Source: Azospirillum canadense
Lineage (GTDB): Bacteria; Pseudomonadota; Alphaproteobacteria; Azospirillales; Azospirillaceae
Reading direction: 5' to 3'
Length of the DNA: 64,000 nt
NCBI RefSeq assembly: GCF_025961225.1
Contig: NZ_JAOQNG010000001.1
Span: 719,001 to 783,000 of the forward strand
A program made the translations under genes and the position numbers. The notes beneath the pieces were generated by a model. That model worked only from the letters and a program-made list of their open reading frames with translations. It was not told the origin of the DNA and made no database searches. Every line of letters starts with the position of its first letter. Position 1 is the stretch's first letter. This document shows positions 1 to 8,597 of this stretch, in pieces.

Positions 1-212
1 GGCGCGGCCTGCTGAGCGAGACGGTGGCGCTGCGCCGCGGCGGCAACGGCGCCAACGGCGAAGGTGGCGGCGTGATTGGACACACCATCGAACCGACGGG
101 GCGCACCATCGGCTACGCCCTTACGCCCGGCTACGAAACCTACAAGGGGCTGGGCTGGTACGGCGTGATCGTGCAGGAGCCCGACCGCCGCAACGGACCC
201 GGGATTGGCTGA
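1..212 (+). CDS. C-terminal end of a cache-like sensory protein (truncated by window)
   Basis: An open frame enters from the left edge and stops at 210-212. The visible 69 residues include Gly-rich stretches followed by the pattern GYALTPGYETYKGLGWYGV, which resembles the end of an extracytoplasmic cache (PAS-like) ligand-binding domain, where a 'GLGW.VVV' strand is typical. The protein ends about 11 residues after this strand, so no cytoplasmic HAMP or signalling domain follows it. It could be a cache-only protein or a sensor with its output domain at the N-terminus. The family call is a weak inference from a short fragment. The gap 213-324 shows no further gene. Confidence 0.45.
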   Translation, partial: RGLLSETVALRRGGNGANGEGGGVIGHTIEPTGRTIGYALTPGYETYKGLGWYGVIVQEPDRRNGPGIG

Positions 213-324
213 AACGGGACCAGGGAGCCGGGATGGGCGGGTAAAGCTGGCATTCCTACGGTGCTCTGGTCATCGCGGCGGGTTGGTCTAAACTCCGGGT
301 CCGCCGCGTTGCTGGAGACCTCTT

Positions 325-1323
325 ATGTCCTCGACCTCCCGTCGCCTTTACGTTCGCCGCGACAGCTTCCCGATCGCCGGAACGTTCCGCATTTCCCGCG
401 GCGCCAAGACCGAGGCCCAGGTGGTGGTGGCCGAGGTGGTGGACGCGTGCAAGCGCGGGCGCGGGGAATGCGTTCCCTACGCCCGCTACGGCGAGTCCAT
501 GGACGGCGTGGTGAAGGCGCTTGAGGCGATGGCGGGCGAAGTCGCCGAGGGTTTGAGCCGCGAGCGCCTGCGCGAGGTCATGCCGCCGGGCGCCGCCCGC
601 AACGCGCTGGATTGTGCGCTGTGGGACCTGGAGGCCAAGCAGGCGGGCAAACCGGCATGGCGCCTCGCCGGGCTGGCCGATGCGCCGAAGAAGCTGGTCA
701 CCTGCTTCACGCTGAGCGTGGACGAGCCGGCCGCCATGGCCGCCGCCGCGCGGCAACGGGCGGCCGACCATCCCCTGCTGAAGATGAAGCTGACCGGCGA
801 GGGCGACCTGGACCGCGTGCGCGCGGTGCGCGAGGCGGCCCCCGCCGCCCGCCTGGTGGTGGACGCCAACGAGGCCTGGACGCTGGAGCAGCTGACCCGT
901 TTCGCGCCGGTGCTGGCCGACCTGGGCGTCGAGATGATCGAGCAGCCGCTGCCCGCCGGCGAGGACGAGGCGTTGCGCGGCATCGACTGCCCGGTGGCGT
1001 TGGGCGCCGACGAATCCTGCCACGACCTGGGGTCGCTCGACCGGCTGAAGGGCCTCTACCAAGTCGTCAACATCAAGCTCGACAAGGCCGGCGGCCTGAC
1101 CGAGGCGCTGCTGATGAAGAAGGTGGCGGAGGAGGCCGGTTTCGACATCATGGTCGGCTGCATGGTCGCCACCTCGCTGGCCATGGCGCCGGCCGTGCTG
1201 GTCGGGCAGGGCGCGCGCTACGTGGACCTGGACGGGCCGCTTCTGCTGGCGGAAGACCGCACGCCGGCCCTGCATTACGACGGCGCGGTGCTGTGCCCGC
1301 CGGCTGCGGAACTCTGGGGATGA
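325..1323 (+). CDS. dgcA: Enolase-superfamily dipeptide epimerase / N-acetyl-D-Glu racemase (DgcA-like)
   Basis: A 332-residue member of the muconate-lactonizing/mandelate-racemase branch of the enolase superfamily, which epimerises the alpha carbon of acidic amino acids or of Ala-Glu dipeptides. The complete active site is visible: the KxK acid/base motif at Lys153-Lys155, metal ligands Asp180 (VDANEAW), Glu206 (EQPLP) and Asp229 (GADES), and the opposite general base Lys251 (NIKLDKAGG). Length is typical. Its stop overlaps the start of the cupin gene (ATGA at 1320-1323), so the two are translationally coupled. Alanine-glutamate epimerase for cell-wall recycling and DgcA-type N-acetyl-D-glutamate racemase cannot be separated by eye; the symbol is tentative. 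Confidence 0.8.
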   Translation: MSSTSRRLYVRRDSFPIAGTFRISRGAKTEAQVVVAEVVDACKRGRGECVPYARYGESMDGVVKALEAMAGEVAEGLSRERLREVMPPGAARNALDCALWDLEAKQAGKPAWRLAGLADAPKKLVTCFTLSVDEPAAMAAAARQRAADHPLLKMKLTGEGDLDRVRAVREAAPAARLVVDANEAWTLEQLTRFAPVLADLGVEMIEQPLPAGEDEALRGIDCPVALGADESCHDLGSLDRLKGLYQVVNIKLDKAGGLTEALLMKKVAEEAGFDIMVGCMVATSLAMAPAVLVGQGARYVDLDGPLLLAEDRTPALHYDGAVLCPPAAELWG

Positions 1324-1685
1324 GCACGCCGCCCGGCGGCGCGGCCCCTTGCTTCCCATTTGGTGGTTGCCTTCTCGGCGATCTTCCGTCCGCCCCGCTG
1401 CCGGACGAGCTGTTCACGACCCTCGCGGCAACACCGGGCGTGCGGATCGAGCGCATCCTGTCCACCGGTCAGGCCTCGCCGGAGGGCTTCTGGTACGATC
1501 AGGCCTGGGACGAGTTCGTGCTGCTGGTGCAGGGTGCGGCCCGGCTCCAGATCGACGGCGAGGGAGAGCGGACGCTCGGCCCCGGCGACTGGGCGATGAT
1601 CCCGGCCCGCAAGCGCCACCGCGTCGCCTGGACCGATCCCGACGCGCCGACCGTCTGGCTGGCCGTCCACATCGGCGAACCATAA
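1320..1685 (+). CDS. Small cupin-domain protein
   Basis: A 121-residue single-domain protein. The central part reads as a cupin beta-barrel: a FWYDQAWDEFVLLVQGAARL strand pair followed by GDWAMIPARKRHRVAW, which corresponds to cupin motif 2 with its His. The usual HxH of motif 1 is not obvious, as Gln and Asp/Glu occupy that part, so metal binding is uncertain. The ATG overlaps the stop of the upstream epimerase and the next gene starts 24 bases downstream, giving a three-gene operon. The role is unknown; small cupins next to amino-acid enzymes often act in sugar or amino-acid binding. Confidence 0.75.
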   Translation: MSTPPGGAAPCFPFGGCLLGDLPSAPLPDELFTTLAATPGVRIERILSTGQASPEGFWYDQAWDEFVLLVQGAARLQIDGEGERTLGPGDWAMIPARKRHRVAWTDPDAPTVWLAVHIGEP

Positions 1686-1708
1686 AAAAGCTAGGGAGGA
1701 CTGGGACG

Positions 1709-2950
1709 ATGAGCATCGACGCCGCGCGCCCTCGCGCGCCCATTGATGTTATGCGAGCCCGCGCGGAGACGCCGGGCACCCGGCATGTCGCGCATTTCAA
1801 CAACGCCGGCGCCGCCTTGCTGCCGCAGCCGGTGCTGGACGCGGTGGCGGAGCACCAGGAGCTGGAGGCGCGCATCGGCGGCTACGAAGCCGAGGCGCGC
1901 AACGGGGCCAAACTGGAGGCTGTCTACGACTCGATCGCCCGGCTGCTGTCCTGCGACCGGACGGAGATCGCGCTGGTGGAAAGCGCGACGGCCGCCTGGG
2001 ACATGGCCTTCAACGCCGTGGCGTCGCTGCCCGGCGGCGGCTTCCGTCCGGGCGACCGCATCCTGACCGCACGCGCCGAATATTCGGCCAACATCATCCC
2101 TTTCCTCCAGGCCGCCCGCCGCACCGGCGTGACGGTGGAGGTGATCCCCAGCGACGAAACCGGCCAGACTTCCGTGGATGCCCTGGAGGCGATGGTGGCG
2201 GAGTCGGGCCAAGGGCGGGGGACGGGGCGGGTGGCACTGATCGCCATCACCCACATCCCGACCAACGGCGGGCTGGTCAACCCGGCGGCGGCCATCGGCC
2301 GGGTGGCCCGGCGGCACGGCATCCCCTACCTGCTCGACGCCTGCCAAACGGTGGGGCAGATACCGGTGGACGTGGAGGATCTGGGCTGCGACTTCCTGTC
2401 GGCGACCGGGCGCAAGTTCCTGCGCGGGCCGCGCGGCACCGGCTTCCTCTACGTGCGCAAGGACTGGCTCGACCGCATCGAACCGCACACGCTGGACCAT
2501 TCCGGCGCGGCGCTGGTCGCCGCCGACCGCTACGAGATGCGCCCCGACGCCCGCCGGTTCGAGCTGTGGGAATGCAACGTCGCCGCCCGCATCGGGCTGG
2601 GCGCCGCGGTGGACTACGCCCTGTCCTGGGGGCTGGAGGCGATCCGCGACCGCGCCTTCGGGTTGGCCGAGACGCTGCGTCGGCGCTTGGCCGAGTTGCC
2701 CGGCGTCACGGTCCGGGACCTGGGGGCGGAACGCTGCGCCATCGTCACCTTCACCGTCGATGGGCGGGAGCCGCGCGCGATCAAGGAGGCGCTGGGCGGG
2801 CAGGGGATCAATGTGTCGGTGTCCTCCGCCGCCTCCACCCGCTTCGACATGGACGCCCGCGGCCTGACCGACCTCGTCCGCGCCTCCCCGCACTACTACA
2901 ACTCCGAGGAGGAGGTGGAGCGGCTGGTGACGGCGGTTCGGGGGGAGTGA
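1709..2950 (+). CDS. Class V aminotransferase-fold PLP enzyme
   Basis: A 413-residue fold-type I PLP enzyme of the cysteine desulfurase / isopenicillin N epimerase-like group. The PLP lysine is Lys236 in SATGRKFLRGPRGTGFLYV, preceded by a DACQTVGQIPVD segment that carries the cofactor aspartate. No cysteine-containing catalytic loop of the NifS/IscS kind is seen at the C-terminal side (SSAASTRFD), so it is not a standard desulfurase. The start at 1709 is chosen over the long upstream open frame because an AGGGAGGA ribosome site lies just before it. It is third in the operon with the epimerase and cupin genes; substrate unknown. Confidence 0.8.
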   Translation: MSIDAARPRAPIDVMRARAETPGTRHVAHFNNAGAALLPQPVLDAVAEHQELEARIGGYEAEARNGAKLEAVYDSIARLLSCDRTEIALVESATAAWDMAFNAVASLPGGGFRPGDRILTARAEYSANIIPFLQAARRTGVTVEVIPSDETGQTSVDALEAMVAESGQGRGTGRVALIAITHIPTNGGLVNPAAAIGRVARRHGIPYLLDACQTVGQIPVDVEDLGCDFLSATGRKFLRGPRGTGFLYVRKDWLDRIEPHTLDHSGAALVAADRYEMRPDARRFELWECNVAARIGLGAAVDYALSWGLEAIRDRAFGLAETLRRRLAELPGVTVRDLGAERCAIVTFTVDGREPRAIKEALGGQGINVSVSSAASTRFDMDARGLTDLVRASPHYYNSEEEVERLVTAVRGE

Positions 2951-2984
2951 TCGGCGGTTGATGGTTTTTGGGAGTGGCCGCACT

Positions 2985-3092
2985 GGGCCCCCACCCTAAC
3001 CCTCCCCCACTTCGCGGGGGAGGGAACTTGGTCGCGGAGTGGCGGCAGTCCCCTCCCTCGCCGAAGGTGGGGGAGGGTTAGGGTGGGGGCCC
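2985..3092. repeat. REP-like palindromic element, copy A
   Basis: Outer arms of about 30 bases (2985-3014 and 3062-3092) are near-perfect reverse complements, starting GGGCCCCCACCCTAACCC and differing by a one-base indel. Each arm also holds a smaller palindrome around CCCCCACTTCGCGGGGG. The element sits between convergent genes, so it may also stop transcription. Related copies lie at 37351-37418, 49826-49880 and 57525-57639. Confidence 0.8.
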
Positions 3093-3111
3093 AACGAAGG
3101 CGCTTATCCCC

Positions 3112-4293
3112 TCAACTCACCCCGTCCACCACCGCCGCCACGCCCTCCGCATAACGCTCCCAGGTCAGGTCGGCCATGAAATCCGCGCCGGCCCGGCCGA
3201 TGGCCTGGGCTTCGGTCCGGTCGGTCCAGAGCCGTTCCAGGGCGGCGACGATCTCCTCGACGTCGCTCTCGCCCCAGCCGTCGGTGCCGAAGGGGGCGCT
3301 GACGGGGGCTTGGCGCGTCAGGGCGACGCAGTTGCCGTCGCGGATCAGGTCGAGGTGCCCGGTGTTGGCCGACAGGATCGCCGGCACGCCGCAGGCCATG
3401 CATTCCATGGCGACGAGGTTGGTGCCGCCCTCGCCACGGTTGGGGAACAGGCCGACGTCCGCCTCGCGAAGGATGCGGGCCATGTCGGCGTTGGGCACGG
3501 GGCCGAGGTCCATCACCTGTTCCGCCCGGATGCCGTTGGCGACCGCCCAGCCCACCGCGTCGAATCGCCCGTCTTCCCGGAACAGGACGGGCGCGACAGC
3601 CCGGTTGGCCTCCAGCGAACGGGCGCCTTCCGGCCAGGGGCTGTGCCAAGCGGTCAGCAGCAGCGCTTCCGGATGGCGTTCGGCGAAGGCGCGGAAGGCG
3701 AGCAGGGCGAGGTCCTGGCCCTTGCGGAACTCCGGCTTGCCGCCGGAGAAGACGACGAAGCGGTCGCGGAACCAGCCGGCCTTCGGCGCCGGGTGGAAGT
3801 GCGTGGGATCGACGCCCTGCAGCACGGTGCGCGCGTGGGTGATGCCGGCGCCCTCCAGCACCCGCTGGACGAAGCCCGACCCGGCGACGATGGCCGTGCA
3901 CTCCGCGGCGCGCGCCCGGCCATCCGCGTCGATGCCCGTGTCCTCCAGGTAGCAGACGCCGACCGTCGCGCGGCCGCGCAGCGTCACGCCGCCCATCGAT
4001 CGGCTGCCGGCGAGATTGTTGCCGAGCCCGCGCAGCACCGGGGCGGAAACGACGACCTCCTGCCCGGCGTGCGGGGCGATCTGCGCGCACAAGGACTCCG
4101 ACTCCCGGAACAGGCCGGCCATGCGCTGCCACTCCAGCGGCGACAGCGCGATCTCCTCCAGCCGCACCGGCAGGGAGCACAGCGGCGCGAAGCGCCCGCT
4201 GCGGGTCCAGTTCAGCGCGAGTTGCAGGCCGTTCACTCCCCAGCCACTGTAGCTGGACAGGCCCCATTGGATGACGATGGGCGTGGCGGGCAT
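3112..4293 (-). CDS. Glycosyltransferase, GT4-like (GT-B fold)
   Basis: A 393-residue protein whose N-terminus reads IQWGLSSYSGWGVNGLQLAL, like the acceptor-side glycine-rich loop of GT-B enzymes. The C-terminal half contains the GT4 donor-site signature GEGGTNLVAMECMACGVPAI, with the paired glutamates that hold the nucleotide sugar, followed by a final helix region (TWERYAEGVAAVV). No transmembrane segment is seen, so it is probably cytosolic. It stands alone between a REP-like element and the pterin dehydratase gene, so the target glycan cannot be inferred. Confidence 0.8.
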   Translation of the reverse strand: MPATPIVIQWGLSSYSGWGVNGLQLALNWTRSGRFAPLCSLPVRLEEIALSPLEWQRMAGLFRESESLCAQIAPHAGQEVVVSAPVLRGLGNNLAGSRSMGGVTLRGRATVGVCYLEDTGIDADGRARAAECTAIVAGSGFVQRVLEGAGITHARTVLQGVDPTHFHPAPKAGWFRDRFVVFSGGKPEFRKGQDLALLAFRAFAERHPEALLLTAWHSPWPEGARSLEANRAVAPVLFREDGRFDAVGWAVANGIRAEQVMDLGPVPNADMARILREADVGLFPNRGEGGTNLVAMECMACGVPAILSANTGHLDLIRDGNCVALTRQAPVSAPFGTDGWGESDVEEIVAALERLWTDRTEAQAIGRAGADFMADLTWERYAEGVAAVVDGVS

Positions 4294-4372
4294 GCGGGGC
4301 TCCCTCCGGAGTGGCGGTCCATCCGGTCTCTCAGACGGAGCCCGTCAAGTCAACGGAAGTCGGTCAAGGGCC

Positions 4373-4771
4373 TCAGGTCCGGGCGGTCGGCGACACGTCG
4401 CCCATGGATTCCGACGCGGGAACGTAGGGCTCGTCCGACAGGCCGTTCACCTTGGCGGCCATGATGAAGTCGTTCTCGTGCAGGCCGTTGATCTTGTGCG
4501 TCCAGAAGGTGACGGTGCAGTGGCCCCAGCCGTACTGGATTTCCGCGTGGTGGCCTTCCGACTCGCACAGGTCGCCGACGCGCATGGCGAAGGCTTGAGC
4601 CTCCCGGAAATTGGCGAAGCGGAAGTCGCGCTCCAGCCGGTCGGGGTTGGCCTTGATCGACCAGCCTGGCACCTGCACCAGATAGCTGTCCGCCATCGCG
4701 CGGTCCATCGGGGGAATGCCGCCCCGGCACGGTTCGCAGGTCATGCCGGTGAGGTCCTGTTGCGCGGCCAT
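4373..4771 (-). CDS. phhB: 4a-hydroxytetrahydrobiopterin dehydratase (PCD/DCoH)
   Basis: A 132-residue protein. It dehydrates 4a-hydroxy-tetrahydropterin, recycling the cofactor of aromatic amino-acid hydroxylases, and may act elsewhere in pterin or molybdopterin metabolism. The family active-site pattern is present: EGHHAEIQYGWGHCTVTFWT followed by HKINGLHENDF, with the conserved His pair, Trp and C-terminal Asp. The start at 4771 is supported by GGAGGGCACGAG directly upstream; the open frame extends further but without a comparable site. An N-terminal MTCEPC motif is a small extension seen in some family members. Confidence 0.88.
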   Translation of the reverse strand: MAAQQDLTGMTCEPCRGGIPPMDRAMADSYLVQVPGWSIKANPDRLERDFRFANFREAQAFAMRVGDLCESEGHHAEIQYGWGHCTVTFWTHKINGLHENDFIMAAKVNGLSDEPYVPASESMGDVSPTART

Positions 4772-4936
4772 CTCGTGCCCTCCGTTGTTCGTTCGTGCTT
4801 TGAGCAACAATCGTGGGGCGCGAACGGCATGCCGGCAAGGCCGGTCCTGTTGTGGGGAAGCCGAAGCTTGGCTATAGGACCCAAGACAGCGCCTGGCTGT
4901 TGTCCCCAGGCCATCCCCGCAACCGGAATCCGCGCC

Positions 4937-5533
4937 ATGACCGATCTGCTCTTCGCCGACTACCAGCAGCCCAGCAAGCCGGCGGCGGGGCCGCGGCTGG
5001 CCATCGTCGGCGAGGCGCCGGGGGCGGAGGAGGCGCGCCAAGGCAAGCCCTTCGTCGGGCGCAGCGGGCAACTGCTGGACGAAAACCTAAGGGCCGCGGG
5101 GGTGGAGCGGGCGGAATGCCTGGTCGCCAACGTCTTCCGCTATCAGCCGCCGGGCAACAAGGTCGGGCATTTCTTCGCCTCGCGCACCCGCGCCAAGAAG
5201 GAGGGCCGCGCCATCGACGAGCGCTGGGGGCCGTTCGGCACGTCCGACTGGGTGCTGGCGGAATTCTCCGGCGAGATCGAGCATCTCCAGCGCACGCTGG
5301 AGGCCTACGCCCCGCGTGTCATCGTCGCGCTCGGCCGTACGCCGTTGTGGGCGCTGACCGGGCAGAACGGAATTATGCAACTGCGCGGGACGGTCCAGCC
5401 CTGCCGCCTGCTGCCCGGCGTCGATGTCGTGCCGACCTTCCACCCCAGCTACATCCTGCGCGGCCAGCTGGCCGAGCAGCCGACCTTCCTGGCGGACCTG
5501 AAGCTGGCGGTGTCGCAGTTGGACTCTCGGTGA
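4937..5533 (+). CDS. Uracil-DNA glycosylase superfamily protein (family 4/5-like)
   Basis: A 198-residue UDG-fold protein that would remove uracil from DNA. Motif 1 is GEAPGAEEARQGKPFVGRSG and motif 3 is HPSYILR, as in family 4/5 enzymes. The N-terminal Cys pair that helps hold the [4Fe-4S] cluster in classic family 4 enzymes is not seen, and an insert around residues 77-100 (RTRAKKEGRAIDERWGPFG) is unusual. Start 4937 is preferred because motif 1 then lies about 27 residues in, the normal distance. Divergent from phhB. It may be a cluster-free variant; substrate specificity is uncertain. Confidence 0.8.
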   Translation: MTDLLFADYQQPSKPAAGPRLAIVGEAPGAEEARQGKPFVGRSGQLLDENLRAAGVERAECLVANVFRYQPPGNKVGHFFASRTRAKKEGRAIDERWGPFGTSDWVLAEFSGEIEHLQRTLEAYAPRVIVALGRTPLWALTGQNGIMQLRGTVQPCRLLPGVDVVPTFHPSYILRGQLAEQPTFLADLKLAVSQLDSR

Positions 5534-5558
5534 CGTGTCGTGGAGCGAGCAGCATTTC

Positions 5559-5676
5559 CACGGATTGCGCGGATTTGAACACGGATTTCACGGATGTTGA
5601 CCGTTGGAAGGGCGCGCGGCGCGTCCAAGATCAATAAAAATCCGTGTAATCCGTGCCTAAATCCGTGCAACCCGTG
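5559..5676. repeat. Inverted repeat with ATCCGTG subrepeats
   Basis: Two 37-base arms (5559-5595 and 5640-5676) match as reverse complements at 31 of 37 positions. Each arm is a chain of CACGGAT-type heptamers spaced 8-9 bases apart. The spacer is 44 bases. It lies between the convergent UDG and glk genes. The element at 18721-18798 has the same architecture with a different subrepeat. Confidence 0.8.
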
Positions 5677-5706
5677 TGAAACTGTTGTCCCCCGAGAATC
5701 GACGAC

Positions 5707-6690
5707 CTACGCCCGCGACGCGGCCTCGGCCAAGCCCAGGAAGGCTGGGAGCGGGTGGGTGATGACGTAGGTCGGGATCGGGGCGAGGTATTCGCGCATC
5801 CGGCCTTTCTCCACGAAGCGCTTGCGGAAGCGGGAGTGCAGGAACAGCCCGTCCAGCTTCGGCACGATGCCGCCGGCGATGTAGACGCCGCCGCGCGCGC
5901 CCAGCGTCAGGGCGAGGTTGCCGGCCACGGTGCCGAGCATCGCGCAGAACATCTCCACCGCCTCGATGCAGTGCGGGTTGCTGGCGGCCAGCGCGGCTTC
6001 CGTCACCTGGGCGGGGGTGAAGGCCTCCGGCTCCCGGTTGTCGAGGATGCTCAGCGCCTCGTACAGGCTGACCAGACCCGGCCCGGACAGCACGCGCTCC
6101 GCGGAGACGTGGTCGTGGCGCTTGCGCAGCTGGGCCAGCACGGCGCTCTCGCGGTCGCTGATCGGGGCCATGGTGACGTGCCCGCCTTCGCCGGCGAGCG
6201 CGGTCCAGCCCTGCGGCCCGGGCACGAGGCCGGAGACGCCGAGCCCGCTGCCCGGCCCGAGGACGCCGACCACCGCGTTCGGCTCCGGCGCGCCATCGCC
6301 CACTTGGCGGACGTCTGCCGGGGTCAGGCGGGGCACCGACAGGGCCACCGCGGTGAAGTCGTTGATGACGACCAGCCGCTCCAGCCCCAGCGCGCCGCGC
6401 ACGTGGGCGGTGGAGAAGGCCCAGCTGAGGTTGGTCATCGCCACCCGGTCGCCGGTCACCGGTCCAGCGATGGCGAAGGCGCCGCGCGTTGGACGGGGCA
6501 GGTGGCGCACGGTCGCCAGATAGGCCTCCGCCGCCGTCTCGATCGTCGGGAAGTCCGCGCCGCGCAGGACGCGCTGGTCGTGGACGCCCGTGTCGTCGAT
6601 CAGGCCAAAGCGGGCGTTGGTCGCGCCGATGTCCGCCACCAGCGTCAGCGCGCCGGCGGTCTGGATGGGGAATGCGGTGTCGGTCGTCAT
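5707..6690 (-). CDS. glk: Glucokinase
   Basis: A 327-residue ROK-unrelated bacterial glucokinase (Glk family) that phosphorylates glucose with ATP in the cytosol. The ATP phosphate-binding loop is LVADIGATNARFGL near the N-terminus. The glucose-site region includes INDFTAVA and LGPGSGLGVSGLV, and a TxxGARGGVYIAGGIVPK block forms the adenosine site. Length is normal. The start lies 10 bases downstream of the otsA stop, so trehalose synthesis and glucose phosphorylation are co-transcribed, which fits supply of glucose-6-phosphate to OtsA. Confidence 0.92.
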   Translation of the reverse strand: MTTDTAFPIQTAGALTLVADIGATNARFGLIDDTGVHDQRVLRGADFPTIETAAEAYLATVRHLPRPTRGAFAIAGPVTGDRVAMTNLSWAFSTAHVRGALGLERLVVINDFTAVALSVPRLTPADVRQVGDGAPEPNAVVGVLGPGSGLGVSGLVPGPQGWTALAGEGGHVTMAPISDRESAVLAQLRKRHDHVSAERVLSGPGLVSLYEALSILDNREPEAFTPAQVTEAALAASNPHCIEAVEMFCAMLGTVAGNLALTLGARGGVYIAGGIVPKLDGLFLHSRFRKRFVEKGRMREYLAPIPTYVITHPLPAFLGLAEAASRA

Positions 6691-6700
6691 GGATCCAGTG

Positions 6701-8098
6701 TCACCCGTACGGCGCGCGCGTCAAGGCGTCCACGTAGGTTTCCCGCCACCAGCCGATGTCATGGCGTCGCAGGGTGCGCATGATGGCGTCGTGGCGCTCC
6801 TTCCGCTCGGGCAGGGACATGGTCAGCGCGCGTTGCAGCGCATCGGCCACCGCCTCGATGTCGAAGGGGTTGACGATCAGCGCCTCGCCCAGTTCCCGCG
6901 CGGCGCCGGCGAAGGTGGACAGCACCAGCACGCCGGGATCGTCGGGGTCCTGGCAGGCCACATACTCCTTGGCGACGAGGTTCATGCCGTCGCGCAAGGG
7001 GGTGACGAGGCCGACGTTGGCCGTGCGGTAGAAGCCGGCCAGCACGCGCCGCCCGAAGCTCTTGTTCAGATACCGGATCGGCACCCAGTCGAACTCGGCG
7101 AAGCGGCCGTTGATGCGGCCCGACAGCTCCGACAGCTCGCGCCGGATGGCGATGTATTCCGGCACGTCCTCGCGGCTCGGTGGGGCGATCTGCAGGAAGG
7201 AGACGCGGTTGCAATGCTCCGGGTAGGTCGCCAGCAGCTGCTCGAAGGCCTGGAAGCGCTGCGGCAGACCCTTGGAATAGTCCAGCCGGTCCACGCCGAT
7301 GATCAGCCGCCGCCCGACTAGGCTTTCCTTCAGCCGTTCCGTGTGGCGGGTCCGCGCGGCGGTCTGGGCGAGGCTTTCCAGGTTGGCGGTGTCGATGCTG
7401 ATGGGGAAGGCCTTGGCCAGCAGCGTGCGGCCGAAGGCCTGGATCATCATGCCGCCGTCCGGCCCACGGTCCTCCACTATGCCGTCCGTCTCCTCCCGGA
7501 TGTAGTCGGCGAAGCAGCGCAGGTCGACCTGGGTGTGGAAACCGACGAGGTCGTAGTTGCACAGCTCCCGGATCAGCTCCCGGTGGTTGGGCAGGGCCAC
7601 CAGGATCTCCGGCGCCGGAAAGGGCGTGTGCAGGAAGAAGCCCATGCGCTGGTTGCAACCGCGCTGGCGCAGCTCCTCCCCGAAGGGGATCAGGTGGTAG
7701 TCGTGCACCCAGACCATGTCGTCGGGCTGCAACAGCGGCGCCAGCCGTTCCGCGAAATAGCCGTTGACCCGCTTGTAGCCCTCGCGCGTGCGGCGGCTGA
7801 CCTCGATCAGGCCAAGGCGGTAGTGGAACAGCGGCCACAGGGTCTGGTTGGCGAAGCCGTTGTAGTATTCCTCGAAGTCGCGCCGGCCGAGGTCGAGCGT
7901 CGCGTAGGTCAGGCGCCCGACGTCGGTGCGCGTCGGCTCCCCCTGGGAATCGCCCTCGACGACGTTGCCGCTCCAGCCGAACCAGATGCCGCCGGTCTTC
8001 TTCAGCGCGGCCAGCACGGCCACGGCCAGCCCGCCGGCGGCCTGCTTGCCTTCATCGATCGGGGCGACGCGGTTGGATACGACGACCAGTCTGCTCAC
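6701..8098 (-). CDS. otsA: Trehalose-6-phosphate synthase
   Basis: A 465-residue GT20 enzyme that joins UDP-glucose and glucose-6-phosphate to trehalose-6-phosphate, an osmoprotectant precursor. Conserved blocks in order: [12 protein letters not shown] at the N-terminus, [33 protein letters not shown] and [19 protein letters not shown]. The start is taken as GTG at 8098, preceded by GGAGAAAG, because the next residues match the family N-terminus exactly and the longer open frame upstream has no family resemblance. It heads an otsA-glk operon. No otsB phosphatase is seen in the window. Confidence 0.92.
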   Translation of the reverse strand: MSRLVVVSNRVAPIDEGKQAAGGLAVAVLAALKKTGGIWFGWSGNVVEGDSQGEPTRTDVGRLTYATLDLGRRDFEEYYNGFANQTLWPLFHYRLGLIEVSRRTREGYKRVNGYFAERLAPLLQPDDMVWVHDYHLIPFGEELRQRGCNQRMGFFLHTPFPAPEILVALPNHRELIRELCNYDLVGFHTQVDLRCFADYIREETDGIVEDRGPDGGMMIQAFGRTLLAKAFPISIDTANLESLAQTAARTRHTERLKESLVGRRLIIGVDRLDYSKGLPQRFQAFEQLLATYPEHCNRVSFLQIAPPSREDVPEYIAIRRELSELSGRINGRFAEFDWVPIRYLNKSFGRRVLAGFYRTANVGLVTPLRDGMNLVAKEYVACQDPDDPGVLVLSTFAGAARELGEALIVNPFDIEAVADALQRALTMSLPERKERHDAIMRTLRRHDIGWWRETYVDALTRAPYG

Positions 8099-8431
8099 GG
8101 TCTGCTTTCTCCGGTTCCTGTGGTCCGCCCGGCTTCTCCGTCCGGAAAGGCTATGGTCCGCGTGTGACCGGCTCCTGCTTTGCAATGGTGTGTTGCGCAG
8201 GAACCGGGCGGGGACGAAACGAGCGGTGTTGACGGTTGGTTCCCCGCTGGCCCATGGGGCTACGCCAATGGGAGAGGGAGGGTTGGCAGCCCCGCCGTCC
8301 GCCCCAGTTTTTGCGGAAGCGAAAGGGCTTTTTTGTGTGCGATGCAGCATGACAGGCTGCCCGCGCCGTATGCTCGTTGTGCCCAATAATTCATCAAGGC
8401 ACTGAAATCAAAAAGAAAATCATTTTCCCCC

Positions 8432-8460
8432 TTGATCGGTCCGGAGGGTGCGATCATATT
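8432..8460 (+). promoter_or_regulatory. Sigma-70-type promoter of the small RNA
   Basis: TTGATC at 8432-8437 and CATATT at 8455-8460 are separated by exactly 17 bases, close to the housekeeping consensus. It lies about 100 bases before a strong terminator with no open reading frame between them, placing the transcript start near 8466. Confidence 0.6.
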
Positions 8461-8465
8461 GTGCA

Positions 8466-8566
8466 GTGCGGCATCGATCGCATCTCCGATGGGGGCGGTG
8501 CCGTAACGCACTTCTTGGGCGTTTCCTCCCTAGACTCAGGCCGGGGCTTTTGCCCCGGCCTTTTTT
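8466..8566 (+). ncRNA. Probable MmgR/alpha-r8-type trans-acting small RNA
   Basis: A roughly 100-base transcript unit in a gap between two minus-strand genes. It has a good promoter, no credible coding frame, and ends in a perfect terminator. The single-stranded segment just before the terminator reads CGTTTCCTCCCTAG, containing the TTTCCTCCCT motif that is conserved in the alphaproteobacterial MmgR family (alpha-r8, Rfam suhB family). That motif can pair with ribosome-binding sites. A 5' stem could form from GGCATCG and CGATG near 8470-8491. In Sinorhizobium MmgR limits polyhydroxybutyrate storage; the target here is unknown. The rest of the 8099-8597 gap shows nothing else. Confidence 0.68.
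8539..8566 (+). terminator. Rho-independent terminator of the small RNA
   Basis: A perfect 9-pair stem GGCCGGGGC / GCCCCGGCC with a TTTT loop is followed by six T. On the other strand no T tract follows, so it does not serve the neighbouring minus-strand gene. Confidence 0.9.
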
Positions 8567-8597
8567 CTGTCCGGTGCGCAGTTGCGAGAGTGTGCGT

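Noticed and set aside
8539..8566. Hairpin as terminator of the N-formylglutamate amidohydrolase gene
   Set aside because: The T tract is only on the plus strand, while that gene is on the minus strand; it fits the small RNA instead.
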